Below are positions 36,586 through 49,332 of a DNA stretch of 64,000 bases, one piece after another (the stretch's first letter is position 1; the number at the start of each line of letters is the position of its first letter). Under the pieces are notes generated by a model. The model had not been told where the DNA came from. It saw only the letters and a list, made by a program, of their open reading frames with translations, and made no database searches. The stretch is taken from positions 3,287,501-3,351,500 of the forward strand of contig CP126168.1 of NCBI GenBank assembly GCA_032881465.1. Reading direction: 5' to 3'. The position numbers and the translations under genes were made by a program. Source of the DNA: Parvibaculaceae bacterium PLY_AMNH_Bact1 (lineage in GTDB: Bacteria; Pseudomonadota; Alphaproteobacteria; Parvibaculales; Parvibaculaceae).

Positions 36586-36984
36586 TCAAACCGCAGCGCG
36601 CAGCTCCTGAAGCTGGTCAAGGTGAGCCTGCGCCTTGGCTTTTGCTTCATCCGTAGACGCATCCTGAACATCTTCTCCAGCATCCTTGATCCGCTGATCA
36701 AGGGCCGCTGCGTCGAGCTCGGACAGGGGCACAGCCTCTTCCGCCAGAACGGTAAGGCCAGCTGGGGTTACTTCCGCAAACCCACCGCGCACGAAGATGC
36801 GCATGTCATTACCGTCCGTGCCAGTTACATCCAGCACGCCAACACGCAGCGTCGACATGACGGGTGCATGGCCGGCGAGCACACCGAAGTCACCTTCGGA
36901 ACCTGGCACAACGACCATCTCAGCTTCCGTCGACATCAAAAGACGCTCAGGAGCTACGAGATCAAATTTCAGCTTCTCAGCCAT
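36586..36984 (-). CDS. atpC: ATP synthase F1 epsilon subunit
   Basis: A 132-residue protein starting EKLKFDLVAPERLLMSTEAEMVVVPGSEGDFGVLAGHAPVMSTLRVG, the epsilon beta-sandwich signature. The C-terminal helical hairpin (about 88-132) is present and can inhibit ATP hydrolysis. It is the last gene of the atpHAGDC operon, 28 bases after atpD. Confidence 0.96.
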   Translation of the reverse strand: MAEKLKFDLVAPERLLMSTEAEMVVVPGSEGDFGVLAGHAPVMSTLRVGVLDVTGTDGNDMRIFVRGGFAEVTPAGLTVLAEEAVPLSELDAAALDQRIKDAGEDVQDASTDEAKAKAQAHLDQLQELRAAV

Positions 36985-37012
36985 GAGGCAAACCTCTGTT
37001 CAAGCTCTGAAG

Positions 37013-38461
<1,449 letters not shown>

Positions 38462-38492
38462 TCAACGCGAGGCCTGCGTCCAACAAAATATT

Positions 38493-39386
38493 TTAGAGCG
38501 CTTCAGCACCCGAAATAATCTCAATCAGTTCTTTCGTAATCTGAGCCTGGCGGGAGCGGTTATAGGTGATCGTCAGCTTGTCGATCATCTCACCCGCATT
38601 CCGCGTCGCATTGTCCATGGCGGACATACGCGCACCCTGCTCAGAAGCAGAATTCTCTAGAAGACCCCGGAAGATCTGCACCGCTATATTTCGTGGCAGC
38701 AATTCTTTCAGAATGTCTGTTTCTTCTGGTTCGTACTCATACGCCGCACCACCCAGATCAACACTTTCGTCTTCAGCACCTTCGACAGTTTCAATCCGCG
38801 CAGGGATCAACTGCAAAGCTGTTGGGATCTGCGTCACAACGCTTTCAAATTCAGAGTAGAAAAGCGTGCAAATATCAAATTCGCCAGCGTCAAAGAGCGA
38901 CAACACCTGTTCGGCGATAGCGTCAGCGTTCGAGAACGCAACCTGCTTCACTTCAGACAGGTCGACGAAATCAACAAAGAGGTCGCCATAAAGGCGCTTC
39001 AACTGGTCACGGCCTTTTTTGCCGACAGGCAAAATCTTGACCGTCTTACCCTGGCCCTGAAGACGGATGATTTCTTCCCGCGCCAGACGCACGATCGAAG
39101 AGTTAAACCCACCGCAAAGCCCACGCTCAGACGTCGCAACAATCAACAGATGCGTATCATCTTTGCCAGTGCCCACCATCAATTCTGGCGCACCATCGCG
39201 GCCTTCCATACCAGCAGACAAGTTCGCCAACACACCGCTCATCCGAGCAGCATAAGGACGTGCCGCTTCGGCAGCTTCCTGCGCACGGCGCAGCTTCGCT
39301 GCCGCCACCATCTGCATGGCGCGGGTGATCTTCTGCGTGTTTTTCACGCTTGAGATCCGGTTTCTTAGTTCCTTAAGGCTGGCCAT
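38493..39386 (-). CDS. atpG: ATP synthase F1 gamma subunit
   Basis: A 297-residue central stalk protein: the N-terminal helix [33 protein letters not shown] and the C-terminal helix [41 protein letters not shown] form the rotating coiled coil. The middle domain has [14 protein letters not shown]. It is in the standard order between atpA and atpD. Confidence 0.97.
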   Translation of the reverse strand: MASLKELRNRISSVKNTQKITRAMQMVAAAKLRRAQEAAEAARPYAARMSGVLANLSAGMEGRDGAPELMVGTGKDDTHLLIVATSERGLCGGFNSSIVRLAREEIIRLQGQGKTVKILPVGKKGRDQLKRLYGDLFVDFVDLSEVKQVAFSNADAIAEQVLSLFDAGEFDICTLFYSEFESVVTQIPTALQLIPARIETVEGAEDESVDLGGAAYEYEPEETDILKELLPRNIAVQIFRGLLENSASEQGARMSAMDNATRNAGEMIDKLTITYNRSRQAQITKELIEIISGAEAL

Positions 39387-39418
39387 ATGCCATCAGTCCT
39401 GTTTGATCAGAAGAAGGC

Positions 39419-40947
<1,529 letters not shown>

Positions 40948-40948
<1 letters not shown>

Positions 40949-41508
40949 CAGCCAGCCTCTTTCATCGCAAATTTGAGGTTATTGAGTTTGGTGCGGAGTG
41001 AGGAGTCAATCATGCGACTTCCCACTTTGACAACGAGACCGCCAAGCAGCTCCTTGTCCACCCGTGTTTCGATTTGTACGTCACGACCCATCGCGGCATT
41101 GAGCGCTTCTTTTAGCGCCGCAACCTGAGGATCGCCCAGCGGGTGAGCGCTGGTGACATCAGCAGAAATTTCACCGCGCGAGCTCGCCAGAAGCTGGCCA
41201 TAAGTGCGGATCATATCCTGAAGTGCAAAAATTCGGCGGTTGGCAATCACCACGCCGATAAAATTCTGGGTCAAGGTCTGAACGCCAGCCTTTGTCAGGA
41301 TCGCTGACATGGCGGCGGCCTGCTCTTCGGTGGAGAAGACAGGACTTCTCACAAGCCGTTTCAGGTCATCAGATGTATCGATCAGACCGCTCAGACCCGT
41401 GAGGTCTGCAGCGACCGCATCAAGGGCAGAGGCCTGCTCAGCCAGCTCGAAGAGAGCTGTTGCATAGCGACCGGCAACGCCGGAAGCGAGTGATTTATCA
41501 GCTGACAC
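40948..41508 (-). CDS. atpH: ATP synthase F1 delta subunit
   Basis: A 186-residue peripheral stalk protein: [26 protein letters not shown] at the N-terminus, and the C-terminal signature [58 protein letters not shown]. It is the first gene of atpHAGDC. The Fo genes (atpIBEF) are not in the window, as is usual for alphaproteobacteria. The 274-base gap to priA (41509-41782) should contain the operon promoter; only a weak TTGCAC-N17-TACCAC match is visible on the minus strand (41650-41678). Confidence 0.95.
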
Positions 41509-41782
41509 GTGTGTGCTCGCAACGCTTGGTTTAGGACAGTTACCTTAGATTCCGGGATGGCCCGGACAATCAGGATAACCTCCTGAAAACATTGATGTTA
41601 TGGCAATGGGAAATAGACCAGAAAACTGACCAGCCCCGAAACCGGGCGTGTGGTAACACGCAGGCATAGCAGGTGCAATGCCCCAGCCCAGAAAATCGCG
41701 CAGGTGCGGCAATTCGGCGTCATTTTTGTCGCACTTTGCCCGTAGACGGACCATTGCCAACGAGTCCGCCAGAACCAATCAA

Positions 41783-43996
41783 TCAAAGGAAAGAGTAGGG
41801 ATCCACATCTACCGAAACCCGGACCGCGTTAGGCACCTTTACCCGTGACAGCCACTCCGCCACATAATCCTGGATCGGCACGTTTCTTGTGCTTTTCACC
41901 AGGAATCGCACCCTGTGTCGGCCACGGAGAAGCGCGAGAGGCGCAGGCGCAGGCCCGAAGACACTGATTCCCTCCTGGGGACCGTGAGATCGCGCCAGCT
42001 CTCTTGAAACACCGTGCACCTGTTGTGGGTTAGGGCCTGAGACCACAATTCCCACCAGGCGCCCATAGGGTGGGTAACCCGTGCGCTCCCGCATGGAGGC
42101 CTCCCGCTCCAGAAAGCGATCCCGCTCTCCTTGGATGAGAGCCTGCATGACCGGGTGTTCGGGCATATAGGTCTGGAGGTAGACCCGCCCTGGTCGCTCT
42201 GCCCGGCCTGCCCGCCCAGCCACCTGATGAAGCAGCTGGAAGGTGCGCTCGCCTGCGCGCAGGTCCCCATTTTCAAGCCCCAGATCAGCATCCACCACGC
42301 CCACGACCGTCAGAAGCGGAAAATTATGGCCCTTCGCCACAATCTGGGTGCCGACAATCACATCCACCTCATGATCCGTAATCTGCCGGATCGCCTCGGC
42401 ATGCGCCGCAGGGCCGCGCAAACTGTCCGACGACAGAAGCGCCAGCCGTGCCTCAGGGAATTTCTGAACCACTTCCTCAGCGATTCTTTCCACCCCTGGC
42501 CCGCACGCGATGAGAGAATCCTCATCATTACAGGACGGGCAGACGCTGGGCACCGGCGCCGAGTATCCGCAATGGTGACAGGTCAGTTCCTTACGAAACC
42601 GGTGCTCCACAAGCCAACTATCACACTCTGGACAGCCAATCCGATGTCCACAAGTCCGGCAAAGTGTAAGCGGCGCATAACCTCGGCGATTGAGGAAGAG
42701 CATCGACTGCTCTCCCTTCGCCAGCGCCTCCGCCATTTCTCTCACAAGGGGAGGCGAGATCCACTCTCCCTTTTCAGGCGGGTGCGCGCGCATATCAATC
42801 GCCCCGACAGCTGGCATAACCGCTGCCCCATGGCGTTCAGGAAGAACCAGATGGTCATATTTGCCCGACCAGACATTCGCCATACTTTCAAGCGACGGTG
42901 TCGCCGACGCCAGCACAACAGGGAAACCGCCGAGCGAGCCCCGCACCACACTCATATCCCGGGCATTGTAGGCAACGCCCTCTTCCTGTTTGAAGGCACT
43001 CTCATGCTCTTCATCCACGACAATGAGACCGAGGTCGGGATAGGGCAGAAAAAGCGCAGAACGCGCGCCCACCACCGCTTTCGCTGTTCCATCAGCCACC
43101 GCGCGCCAGACACGCTTTCGCTCTTTGGTAGAGAGATCCGAATGCCATTCGGCCGGACGACAGCCAAACCGCGCCTCAAACCTCTGCAAAAACTGACCCG
43201 TCAGCGCAATTTCTGGCAGCAGGATCAAAGCCTGACGCCCCTTTGCCAGAGCCGCAGCAACAGCTTCAAAATAGACTTCCGTCTTGCCAGAGCCTGTCAC
43301 ACCATCCAGCAGTTGAGCGGAAAACCCACCTTGTTCGATACGTGCGGTCAGCTGGTCAGCCGCAAACTGTTGATCTTCAGAAAGATCAGCGCCTACGCGC
43401 GCCAAATCCGGCTCCTCAAAAGGCGCATCCGCAGGCAACTCCACCGCTTCAAAGGTGCCCGCATCAATAAGACCGCGAACAACAGCCGTAGAGACACCCG
43501 CCTCATCTGCAATCTCACGGGTTGTCCGTGCGAAACCATCCTTTGCCAGTTCCAGAACCTTTTCTCGGCCTGGCGTCATGCGAGATGGGGGTGGCCCACC
43601 CAGCCGGTACACGGTACGCACGCCTGCCGGCTCCAATGCACCCGGCACCCTGACCGCCAAGCGCAACACAGCGCCTGGTGGAGAAAGTGTGTAGACAGCA
43701 ATCCAATCAACAAACTGACGCAACGCCTGGGTCATAGGCGGCGCATCAAGTTTGTCGATAATTGATTTCAATCGATTATGACCAACTTCGCCACTGCCCT
43801 CGCCCCAGACGACCCCCAGCACTTCCCGTGGCCCCAAAGGCACAGTCACATAATCACCTGTACCGATGGTGAGCGTGTCAGGGACCGAATAGTCATAAGG
43901 TCCAGGAAGCCCAAGCGGCAGCAGAACAGAGACAACGCGCTGCTTCCGGGGCGCTTCATCCTTAAAAAGATCGCTGTCTGAAAATTCACTCGGCAT
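41783..43996 (-). CDS. priA: Primosomal replication protein N' (PriA helicase)
   Basis: A 737-residue superfamily 2 helicase. The N-terminal DNA-binding domain starts VLLPLGLPGPYDYSVPD. Walker A is GVTGSGKTEVY (about 232-242) and Walker B VVDEEHESAFKQEEG. Eight zinc-binding cysteines lie in CRTCGHRIGCPEC ... CHHCGYS ... CPSC, and helicase motifs V-VI read VVGVVDADLG and QVAGRAGRAERPG. It restarts stalled replication forks. Its position next to atpHAGDC is conserved in alphaproteobacteria. It is divergent from the transaldolase gene. Confidence 0.96.
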   Translation of the reverse strand: MPSEFSDSDLFKDEAPRKQRVVSVLLPLGLPGPYDYSVPDTLTIGTGDYVTVPLGPREVLGVVWGEGSGEVGHNRLKSIIDKLDAPPMTQALRQFVDWIAVYTLSPPGAVLRLAVRVPGALEPAGVRTVYRLGGPPPSRMTPGREKVLELAKDGFARTTREIADEAGVSTAVVRGLIDAGTFEAVELPADAPFEEPDLARVGADLSEDQQFAADQLTARIEQGGFSAQLLDGVTGSGKTEVYFEAVAAALAKGRQALILLPEIALTGQFLQRFEARFGCRPAEWHSDLSTKERKRVWRAVADGTAKAVVGARSALFLPYPDLGLIVVDEEHESAFKQEEGVAYNARDMSVVRGSLGGFPVVLASATPSLESMANVWSGKYDHLVLPERHGAAVMPAVGAIDMRAHPPEKGEWISPPLVREMAEALAKGEQSMLFLNRRGYAPLTLCRTCGHRIGCPECDSWLVEHRFRKELTCHHCGYSAPVPSVCPSCNDEDSLIACGPGVERIAEEVVQKFPEARLALLSSDSLRGPAAHAEAIRQITDHEVDVIVGTQIVAKGHNFPLLTVVGVVDADLGLENGDLRAGERTFQLLHQVAGRAGRAERPGRVYLQTYMPEHPVMQALIQGERDRFLEREASMRERTGYPPYGRLVGIVVSGPNPQQVHGVSRELARSHGPQEGISVFGPAPAPLALLRGRHRVRFLVKSTRNVPIQDYVAEWLSRVKVPNAVRVSVDVDPYSFL

Positions 43997-44139
43997 GTAT
44001 CAACCTTAACCCTTCAACAAGGGTGCGCGCAGTAACTCTCTTTCTCTCCTTGGCAAATTCGTCAAGGCGATGGACAATGCGGCCCACACAACAATGAAGT
44101 CCGACGATTGGGCAGCGGGATCAGAGGCCACAACACAAC

Positions 44140-44799
44140 ATGAAGTTTTTTATCGATACAGCAGACATTGATGAGATTCGCGACCTGAGCGACTCTGGCT
44201 TGCTTGATGGTGTCACAACCAATCCATCACTCGTTGCCAAAACAGGCCGCGACTTTTTCGAAGTTGTAAAAGAGATATGCGGAACGATCGATGGCCCGGT
44301 CAGCGCGGAAGTAACAGCGCTTGATGCAGACGGCATGATCAAGGAGGGCAAGACAGTTGCAAAACTGGCTGACAATATTGTCGTCAAGCTGCCGCTTGTG
44401 TGGGAAGGTTTGAAAGCCTGTCGTGCACTGACCGCAGAAGGTATCAAGACAAATGTCACGCTCTGCTTCTCAGCAACGCAAGCTTTGCTCGCCGCCAAAG
44501 CGGGCGCAACCTACGTGTCCCCTTTCGTCGGGCGTCTGGATGACATTCACATTGATGGCATGGAGCTGATCGAAGACATTCGCGCCATCTACGACAATTA
44601 CGATGAGCTTGCGACCGAAATTCTGGTTGCATCCATTCGCAATCCAAACCACGTAAAAGACGCAGCACTAATCGGTGCAGATGTTGTGACCGTTCCGCCT
44701 GCAGTCTTACGCACACTCGTTGCGCATCCGCTAACAGACAAAGGCCTTGCAGCCTTCCTCGCGGACTGGGAGAAAACCGGGCAGAAAATCTCGGGTTAA
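44140..44799 (+). CDS. tal: Transaldolase / fructose-6-phosphate aldolase family
   Basis: A 219-residue short-type transaldolase (TalC/FSA): [32 protein letters not shown], Schiff-base lysine in NIVVKLPL, and [23 protein letters not shown]. It moves dihydroxyacetone units in the pentose phosphate pathway or cleaves fructose 6-phosphate. Small transaldolases and FSA cannot be separated by eye. No strong Shine-Dalgarno is seen. The coding end overlaps a longer in-frame form of the DUF484 gene that I do not accept. Confidence 0.92.
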   Translation: MKFFIDTADIDEIRDLSDSGLLDGVTTNPSLVAKTGRDFFEVVKEICGTIDGPVSAEVTALDADGMIKEGKTVAKLADNIVVKLPLVWEGLKACRALTAEGIKTNVTLCFSATQALLAAKAGATYVSPFVGRLDDIHIDGMELIEDIRAIYDNYDELATEILVASIRNPNHVKDAALIGADVVTVPPAVLRTLVAHPLTDKGLAAFLADWEKTGQKISG

Positions 44800-44824
44800 G
44801 AGCAAAAACAGGAACTCTCAAAGT

Positions 44825-45568
44825 ATGTCGCGTCCAATAGACCCAAGCCAGCAACAAACGCCGCCCCACCATACGGACGGACAGCTCACTGCAGACACGG
44901 TGAAGCAATACCTGCTGGCAAATCCCGATTTTATCCTGGACGATATGGACCTTATTACGTCCATGAGTGCGCCGAAGAACGCAGCCGGTGACAATGTCCT
45001 CGATCTTCAAAGTGTCATTATTGAACGTTTGCAACATAAGGTCGGGCAGCTCCGCGACATCCAGGCAGAACTCATTGACGCTGCCTCCATCAATGCTCTA
45101 ACCCGCGACCGCGTGCTGGTAGCAGTCCTGAAGCTCATGGATGCCAAAAGTTTTGAAGAACTCATCGCCTTCATCACAGAGCCTTCCGGACTCGCGGCTG
45201 CACTCGACCTTGATACGGTTGCCCTTGCGGTTGAAAGCAAAGCAGACGTGCCGGGACTTGGCGTCAGGGGGTTACGCATTCTCGAGGCAAATGGTGTTGA
45301 CGCACTCATTGGATCAGGCGAGCCCTACTGCCTGAGCGCGGAGATCAACTCAAACCCGGGCCTCTATGGCGGCTCCGCGCCTCACGTCAGATCAGAAGCC
45401 TTGGTGCGCCTGACTTTCTCAAAATCCACACCACCTGGAATCCTGGCGCTCGGCTCAGCCCACCCGGAACAGTTTCACCCAACCCAGGCAGCAGACCTGC
45501 TTGAGTTTATGGGCCGCGTCGTTGAACGCGCGGTGCGCTTATGGTTGGACCTGCCCAGAGACCAATAA
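44825..45568 (+). CDS. DUF484 family protein
   Basis: About 247 residues from ATG 44825 (AGGAA upstream). The family mark is TADTVKQYLLANPDFILDDMDLI, followed by a helical linker (DLQSVIIERLQHKVGQLRDIQAELI) and a GAF-like domain to the end (PEQFHPTQAADLLEFMGRVVERAVRLWL). The biochemical function is unknown; DUF484 genes typically sit directly ahead of xerC, and here the two overlap by 28 bases. Confidence 0.9.
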   Translation: MSRPIDPSQQQTPPHHTDGQLTADTVKQYLLANPDFILDDMDLITSMSAPKNAAGDNVLDLQSVIIERLQHKVGQLRDIQAELIDAASINALTRDRVLVAVLKLMDAKSFEELIAFITEPSGLAAALDLDTVALAVESKADVPGLGVRGLRILEANGVDALIGSGEPYCLSAEINSNPGLYGGSAPHVRSEALVRLTFSKSTPPGILALGSAHPEQFHPTQAADLLEFMGRVVERAVRLWLDLPRDQ

Positions 45569-46554
45569 CCGGCCGTCTAAACGGCCCCCCAGATGAAGTT
45601 GCGGCAGCGATTGCCAGTGCAGCTTCAGCAACGAAAGCCGTTTCCAGCTATCTAACGTTTCTCACCAGCGAGAAACGGGCAAGCCCCAAAACCATTGAGA
45701 ACTACGCGCGTGACCTCATGCGCTTTTTCGAGTTCCTATTCGACCATTTGGAAGGCGATGCCAACCTCGACGATCTGGCAAACCTCTCTGTCAGTGACTT
45801 TCGCGCCTTCCTGGCACATCGCCGCCGCGAGGGCTTAAGCGCTAAGAGCATTGCCCGAACACTCTCAACACTGCGCGGCTTTTACGGACATCTGGAACGC
45901 GAAGGTCTTGCGACCAACCATGCCCTTAAACGCCTGAAGACACCCAAAATCCCGCACAGTATTCCCAAGCCAGTATCGGAGACAGGGGCGCTCAATCTGT
46001 TGGAGGACGCAAAAACAATTTCAGCTGAACCCTGGGTTGCCGCACGCGACACCAGCATTGTAACCCTGCTCTATGCATGTGGACTGCGGATCACAGAAGC
46101 ACTTTCCCTCAACCAATGCGATGCGCCCTTCAGCGAGACATTGCGCATTATCGGTAAGGGCAACAAAGAACGCATCGTCCCTGTGTTGCCCGCAGCAAAG
46201 GAAGCTGTGGATCAGTACCGTGTCCTCTGCCCTCATCCACTTGATGGAGACGATCCCTTGTTCGTAGGCGTACGGGGCAAAAGGCTCAATCCGCGAGAAG
46301 TGCAAAAACTCATGACAAACCTGCGCGCACGCTTAGGGCTTCCCGATACGGCCACACCTCATGCGCTTCGCCATTCGTTTGCGACGCATCTCTTAAGTGC
46401 GGGAGGCGATCTGAGATCTATTCAGGAACTGCTCGGCCATGCGAGCCTCTCCTCAACGCAGGTCTATACCGAAGTTGATGCTGACCGGCTGCGGGAGATT
46501 TATGACAGGGCGCACCCCGCCCAAAAAGGGGCTGGGTCAACCAGAAAGTCATAA
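45541..46554 (+). CDS. xerC: Tyrosine recombinase XerC
   Basis: A 337-residue tyrosine recombinase. The N-terminal SAM-like domain (YLTFLTSEKRASPKTIENYARDLMRFFEFL) is followed by the catalytic domain with Arg183 (CGLRITEAL), Lys206 (GKGNKER), His274/Arg277 (HALRHSFATHL), His300 (LLGHASLSSTQVY) and Tyr309. With XerD it resolves chromosome dimers at dif. The first ~30 residues are extra relative to the E. coli protein, so a slightly later start is possible. No att or dif-like site is seen nearby, so this is the housekeeping enzyme and not a phage integrase. Confidence 0.92.
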   Translation: MVGPAQRPITGRLNGPPDEVAAAIASAASATKAVSSYLTFLTSEKRASPKTIENYARDLMRFFEFLFDHLEGDANLDDLANLSVSDFRAFLAHRRREGLSAKSIARTLSTLRGFYGHLEREGLATNHALKRLKTPKIPHSIPKPVSETGALNLLEDAKTISAEPWVAARDTSIVTLLYACGLRITEALSLNQCDAPFSETLRIIGKGNKERIVPVLPAAKEAVDQYRVLCPHPLDGDDPLFVGVRGKRLNPREVQKLMTNLRARLGLPDTATPHALRHSFATHLLSAGGDLRSIQELLGHASLSSTQVYTEVDADRLREIYDRAHPAQKGAGSTRKS

Positions 46555-46561
46555 GCTCTGA

Positions 46562-47965
46562 CTACATGTGTAGCGGGCGACCATCCACCGCGAGGGCAGC
46601 TTCTTTGACAGCCTCGGACAATGTTGGATGAGCATGACAGGTGCGCGCAATATCTTCTGCCGCGCCGCCAAACTCCATTACCGTCACAGCTTCGTGGATC
46701 ATCTCGCCAGCCTGAGTGCCGATGATGTGAACCCCCAAAACCTTGTCGGTCTTTTTGTCCGCCAGGATTTTTACAAAGCCGTCTGTCTGCTGGTTTGCTT
46801 TCGCGCGCCCATTCGCCGTAAAGGGGAACTTGCCTGCACGATACTCAATACCGGCTTCTTTCAATTCTTCTTCGGTCTTCCCGACACTCGCCACTTCCGG
46901 TTGCGTATACACAACGCCGGGAATGACATTGTAATTCATATGAGGTGATTGGCCCGCCAGTCTTTCCGCCAAGACCACACCCTCTTCCATCGCTTTGTGC
47001 GCAAGCATAGGCCCGATGATCGCGTCGCCAATCGCATGCACCCCATCTACATTGGTTTTGAGATGCGCATCCACTTTGATGCGACCGCGCTCATCAACAT
47101 CCACACCGGCCTTATCGAGACCCAGACCTTCCGTATAAGCGACCCGTCCGATACAGACCAGAACCACGTCCGCATCCAACACTTCGGCGTCACCACCTTT
47201 GGCGGGCTCAACAGATACCTTGAGACCCTTGCCGCTCTTTTCAACGCCGGTCACTTTGGAGCCAAGCTTGAAGGTAAATTTCTGTTTCTTCAGAACACGC
47301 TGAAAGGTCTTTGCCACCTCTCCATCCATGCCCGGCAGGATCCCTGGTAGAAATTCAACAACTGTGACGTCAGAACCAAGACGGTTCCAGACAGAACCAA
47401 GCTCCAGACCAATGACACCACCGCCAACGACGACGAGCTTGCCGGGAACCTTCTCAAGTTCAAGCGCACCGGTTGAGGAGACAATCTGTTTTTCATCAAC
47501 GTCGATGCCCGGAAGGCTTGCAACATCGGACCCCGTTGCCAGCACAATGTCGGAGGCTTTAAGTGTCCGAGACCCACCTTCCGTGAGCGCAACTTCAACT
47601 TCACCGGCACCTTTAAGCGTGCCAGTGCCCTTCACCCATTCAATCTTGTTTTTCTTGAACAGAAATTCGATGCCTTGCGTGTTTCCGTCAATCGCCTGCT
47701 GCTTGAAACTCTGCATGGCGCCAAGGTCGAGCTTCGGCTTACTGATTTTGATGCCCATTTTCTCAAAATGGTCCGTCTCAGCAAAAAGTTCGGAGGCATG
47801 AAGAAGCGCTTTTGACGGGATACATCCGACATTGAGGCAAGTGCCGCCAAGCGCATCGCGCTTTTCAACACACGCCACGCTCATGCCCAATTGAGAGGCC
47901 CGGATTGCACATTCATAGCCGCCAGGGCCAGCACCGATGACAATTAGATCGAACGTGTCGGACAT
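46562..47965 (-). CDS. lpdA: Dihydrolipoyl dehydrogenase (E3)
   Basis: A 467-residue flavoprotein: FAD motif GAGPGGYECAIRASQLG, redox disulfide GGTCLNVGCIPSKALLH, NAD Rossmann VVVGGGVIGLELGSVW, and C-terminal active-site HAHPTLSEAVKEAAL with His-Pro. It reoxidises dihydrolipoamide of the 2-oxoglutarate (and possibly pyruvate) dehydrogenase complex. It is the last gene of the sucCDAB-lpd run, convergent with xerC, 7 bases apart. Confidence 0.97.
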   Translation of the reverse strand: MSDTFDLIVIGAGPGGYECAIRASQLGMSVACVEKRDALGGTCLNVGCIPSKALLHASELFAETDHFEKMGIKISKPKLDLGAMQSFKQQAIDGNTQGIEFLFKKNKIEWVKGTGTLKGAGEVEVALTEGGSRTLKASDIVLATGSDVASLPGIDVDEKQIVSSTGALELEKVPGKLVVVGGGVIGLELGSVWNRLGSDVTVVEFLPGILPGMDGEVAKTFQRVLKKQKFTFKLGSKVTGVEKSGKGLKVSVEPAKGGDAEVLDADVVLVCIGRVAYTEGLGLDKAGVDVDERGRIKVDAHLKTNVDGVHAIGDAIIGPMLAHKAMEEGVVLAERLAGQSPHMNYNVIPGVVYTQPEVASVGKTEEELKEAGIEYRAGKFPFTANGRAKANQQTDGFVKILADKKTDKVLGVHIIGTQAGEMIHEAVTVMEFGGAAEDIARTCHAHPTLSEAVKEAALAVDGRPLHM

Positions 47966-48040
47966 GGGAGAAGCCTACCTTCGCTTTAAACAGCAGATTG
48001 CGCAGGCGTCTCATCAAGGAAACACCTGCCGCTAGAGTTT

Positions 48041-49309
48041 TCAGAGATCAAGAAGCAAACGCTGCGGATCTTCCAGGCATTCCTTGACCCGCACCAGGAA
48101 GGTTACAGCTTCTTTACCGTCAACAATCCGGTGATCATAGGACAGTGCCAGATACATCATAGGACGCACCTGGATCTCACCATTCACAACCATCGGCCGT
48201 TCCTGGATCTTGTGCATGCCCAAAATGCCTGATTGCGGCGCGTTCAAGATTGGTGTCGACATCAGCGAACCATACACACCGCCATTGGAGATGGTAAAAG
48301 TGCCACCCTGCAAATCATCGATCTTAAGGTTCCCATCACGGGCTGCCTGACCATAAGCGTTGATTGCCTTCTCAATGCCAGCAAGCGACAGGTCCTGAGC
48401 ATCCTTCAAAACAGGCACAACAAGACCTTTGTCAGTCCCGACCGCAACACCGATATTATAGAAATTCTTGTAGACCAGCTCGTCGCCATCAATCTCAGCA
48501 TTCACTGCCGGGATGTCTTTAAGCGCCGTAATACAGGCTTTGACGAAAAAGCTCATAAAGCCCAAACGCACACCATGCTTTTTCTCAAACAATTCTTTGT
48601 ACTGGGAGCGCGCCGACATCACTGCGCCAAGGTCCACTTCGTTGAACGTCGTGAGCATAGCAGCGGTGTCTTGCGCCTCTTTAAGGCGTGTCGCGATGGT
48701 CCTGCGAAGACGGGTCATCCGAACCCGCTCTTCACGAGCTCCCTGATCAGCAGCTGGGCCGCTAGCAGGTTTCGCCGCAGCTGGAACCGCGATAGGGGTC
48801 GCTGGCGCAGACGGTGCTGCAGCCGGAGCCGCCGCCCCTTTGGCCTCGAGCACAGCCAAGACATCGCCTTTGACGATCCGACCATCTTTACCACTGCCGG
48901 AAATAGTCGATGGATCGAGGCCGTTTTCATCAATCAGCTTTTTGACCGCCGGAGACAAGGCCTCATTACCGCTCTCCGATGCCGCAGCAGGCGCAGGTTC
49001 AGCTTTTGGTGCTGGCTCTGCTTTGACTTCTTCTTTCGCCGCCGCTGGCTTTGCTTTGACAACAGCACCGTCGCCATCCCCAATCATGCCGAGCAGCGCG
49101 TCCACTTCCACGGTTTCACCAGTTTCAACGGTGATCTCCGCCAGTACGCCTGCAGCAGGAGACGGAAGCTCAATCGTCACCTTGTCCGTTTCCAGTTCAA
49201 CCAGCGGTTCATCAACAGCGACAGCATCCCCTGCCTGCTTGAACCATTGGATCACCTCTGCCTCTGTGACGGATTCACCGAGCGTGGGGACGCGAATTTC
49301 AGTGCTCAT
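48041..49309 (-). CDS. sucB: 2-oxoglutarate dehydrogenase E2 (dihydrolipoyl succinyltransferase)
   Basis: A 422-residue E2. One lipoyl domain has its lysine in [15 protein letters not shown] (residue ~43). An Ala/Pro/Lys-rich linker and the E3-binding domain ([32 protein letters not shown]) come next. The catalytic core ends with [33 protein letters not shown] (active-site His and Asp). It transfers succinyl groups to CoA in the TCA cycle, together with SucA and Lpd encoded alongside. Confidence 0.97.
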   Translation of the reverse strand: MSTEIRVPTLGESVTEAEVIQWFKQAGDAVAVDEPLVELETDKVTIELPSPAAGVLAEITVETGETVEVDALLGMIGDGDGAVVKAKPAAAKEEVKAEPAPKAEPAPAAASESGNEALSPAVKKLIDENGLDPSTISGSGKDGRIVKGDVLAVLEAKGAAAPAAAPSAPATPIAVPAAAKPASGPAADQGAREERVRMTRLRRTIATRLKEAQDTAAMLTTFNEVDLGAVMSARSQYKELFEKKHGVRLGFMSFFVKACITALKDIPAVNAEIDGDELVYKNFYNIGVAVGTDKGLVVPVLKDAQDLSLAGIEKAINAYGQAARDGNLKIDDLQGGTFTISNGGVYGSLMSTPILNAPQSGILGMHKIQERPMVVNGEIQVRPMMYLALSYDHRIVDGKEAVTFLVRVKECLEDPQRLLLDL

Positions 49310-49332
49310 AATTTCCTGCCGTTTTCTATCAG

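Noticed and set aside
42131-43765. 544-codon open frame antisense to priA
   Set aside because: It lies wholly opposite a clearly conserved helicase gene, is rich in His/Arg as antisense frames of GC-rich genes are, and shows no domain.
45541-46554. XerC-like recombinase as an integrase marking a mobile island
   Set aside because: It overlaps DUF484 in the usual housekeeping arrangement, and no att repeats, tRNA or phage genes flank it.
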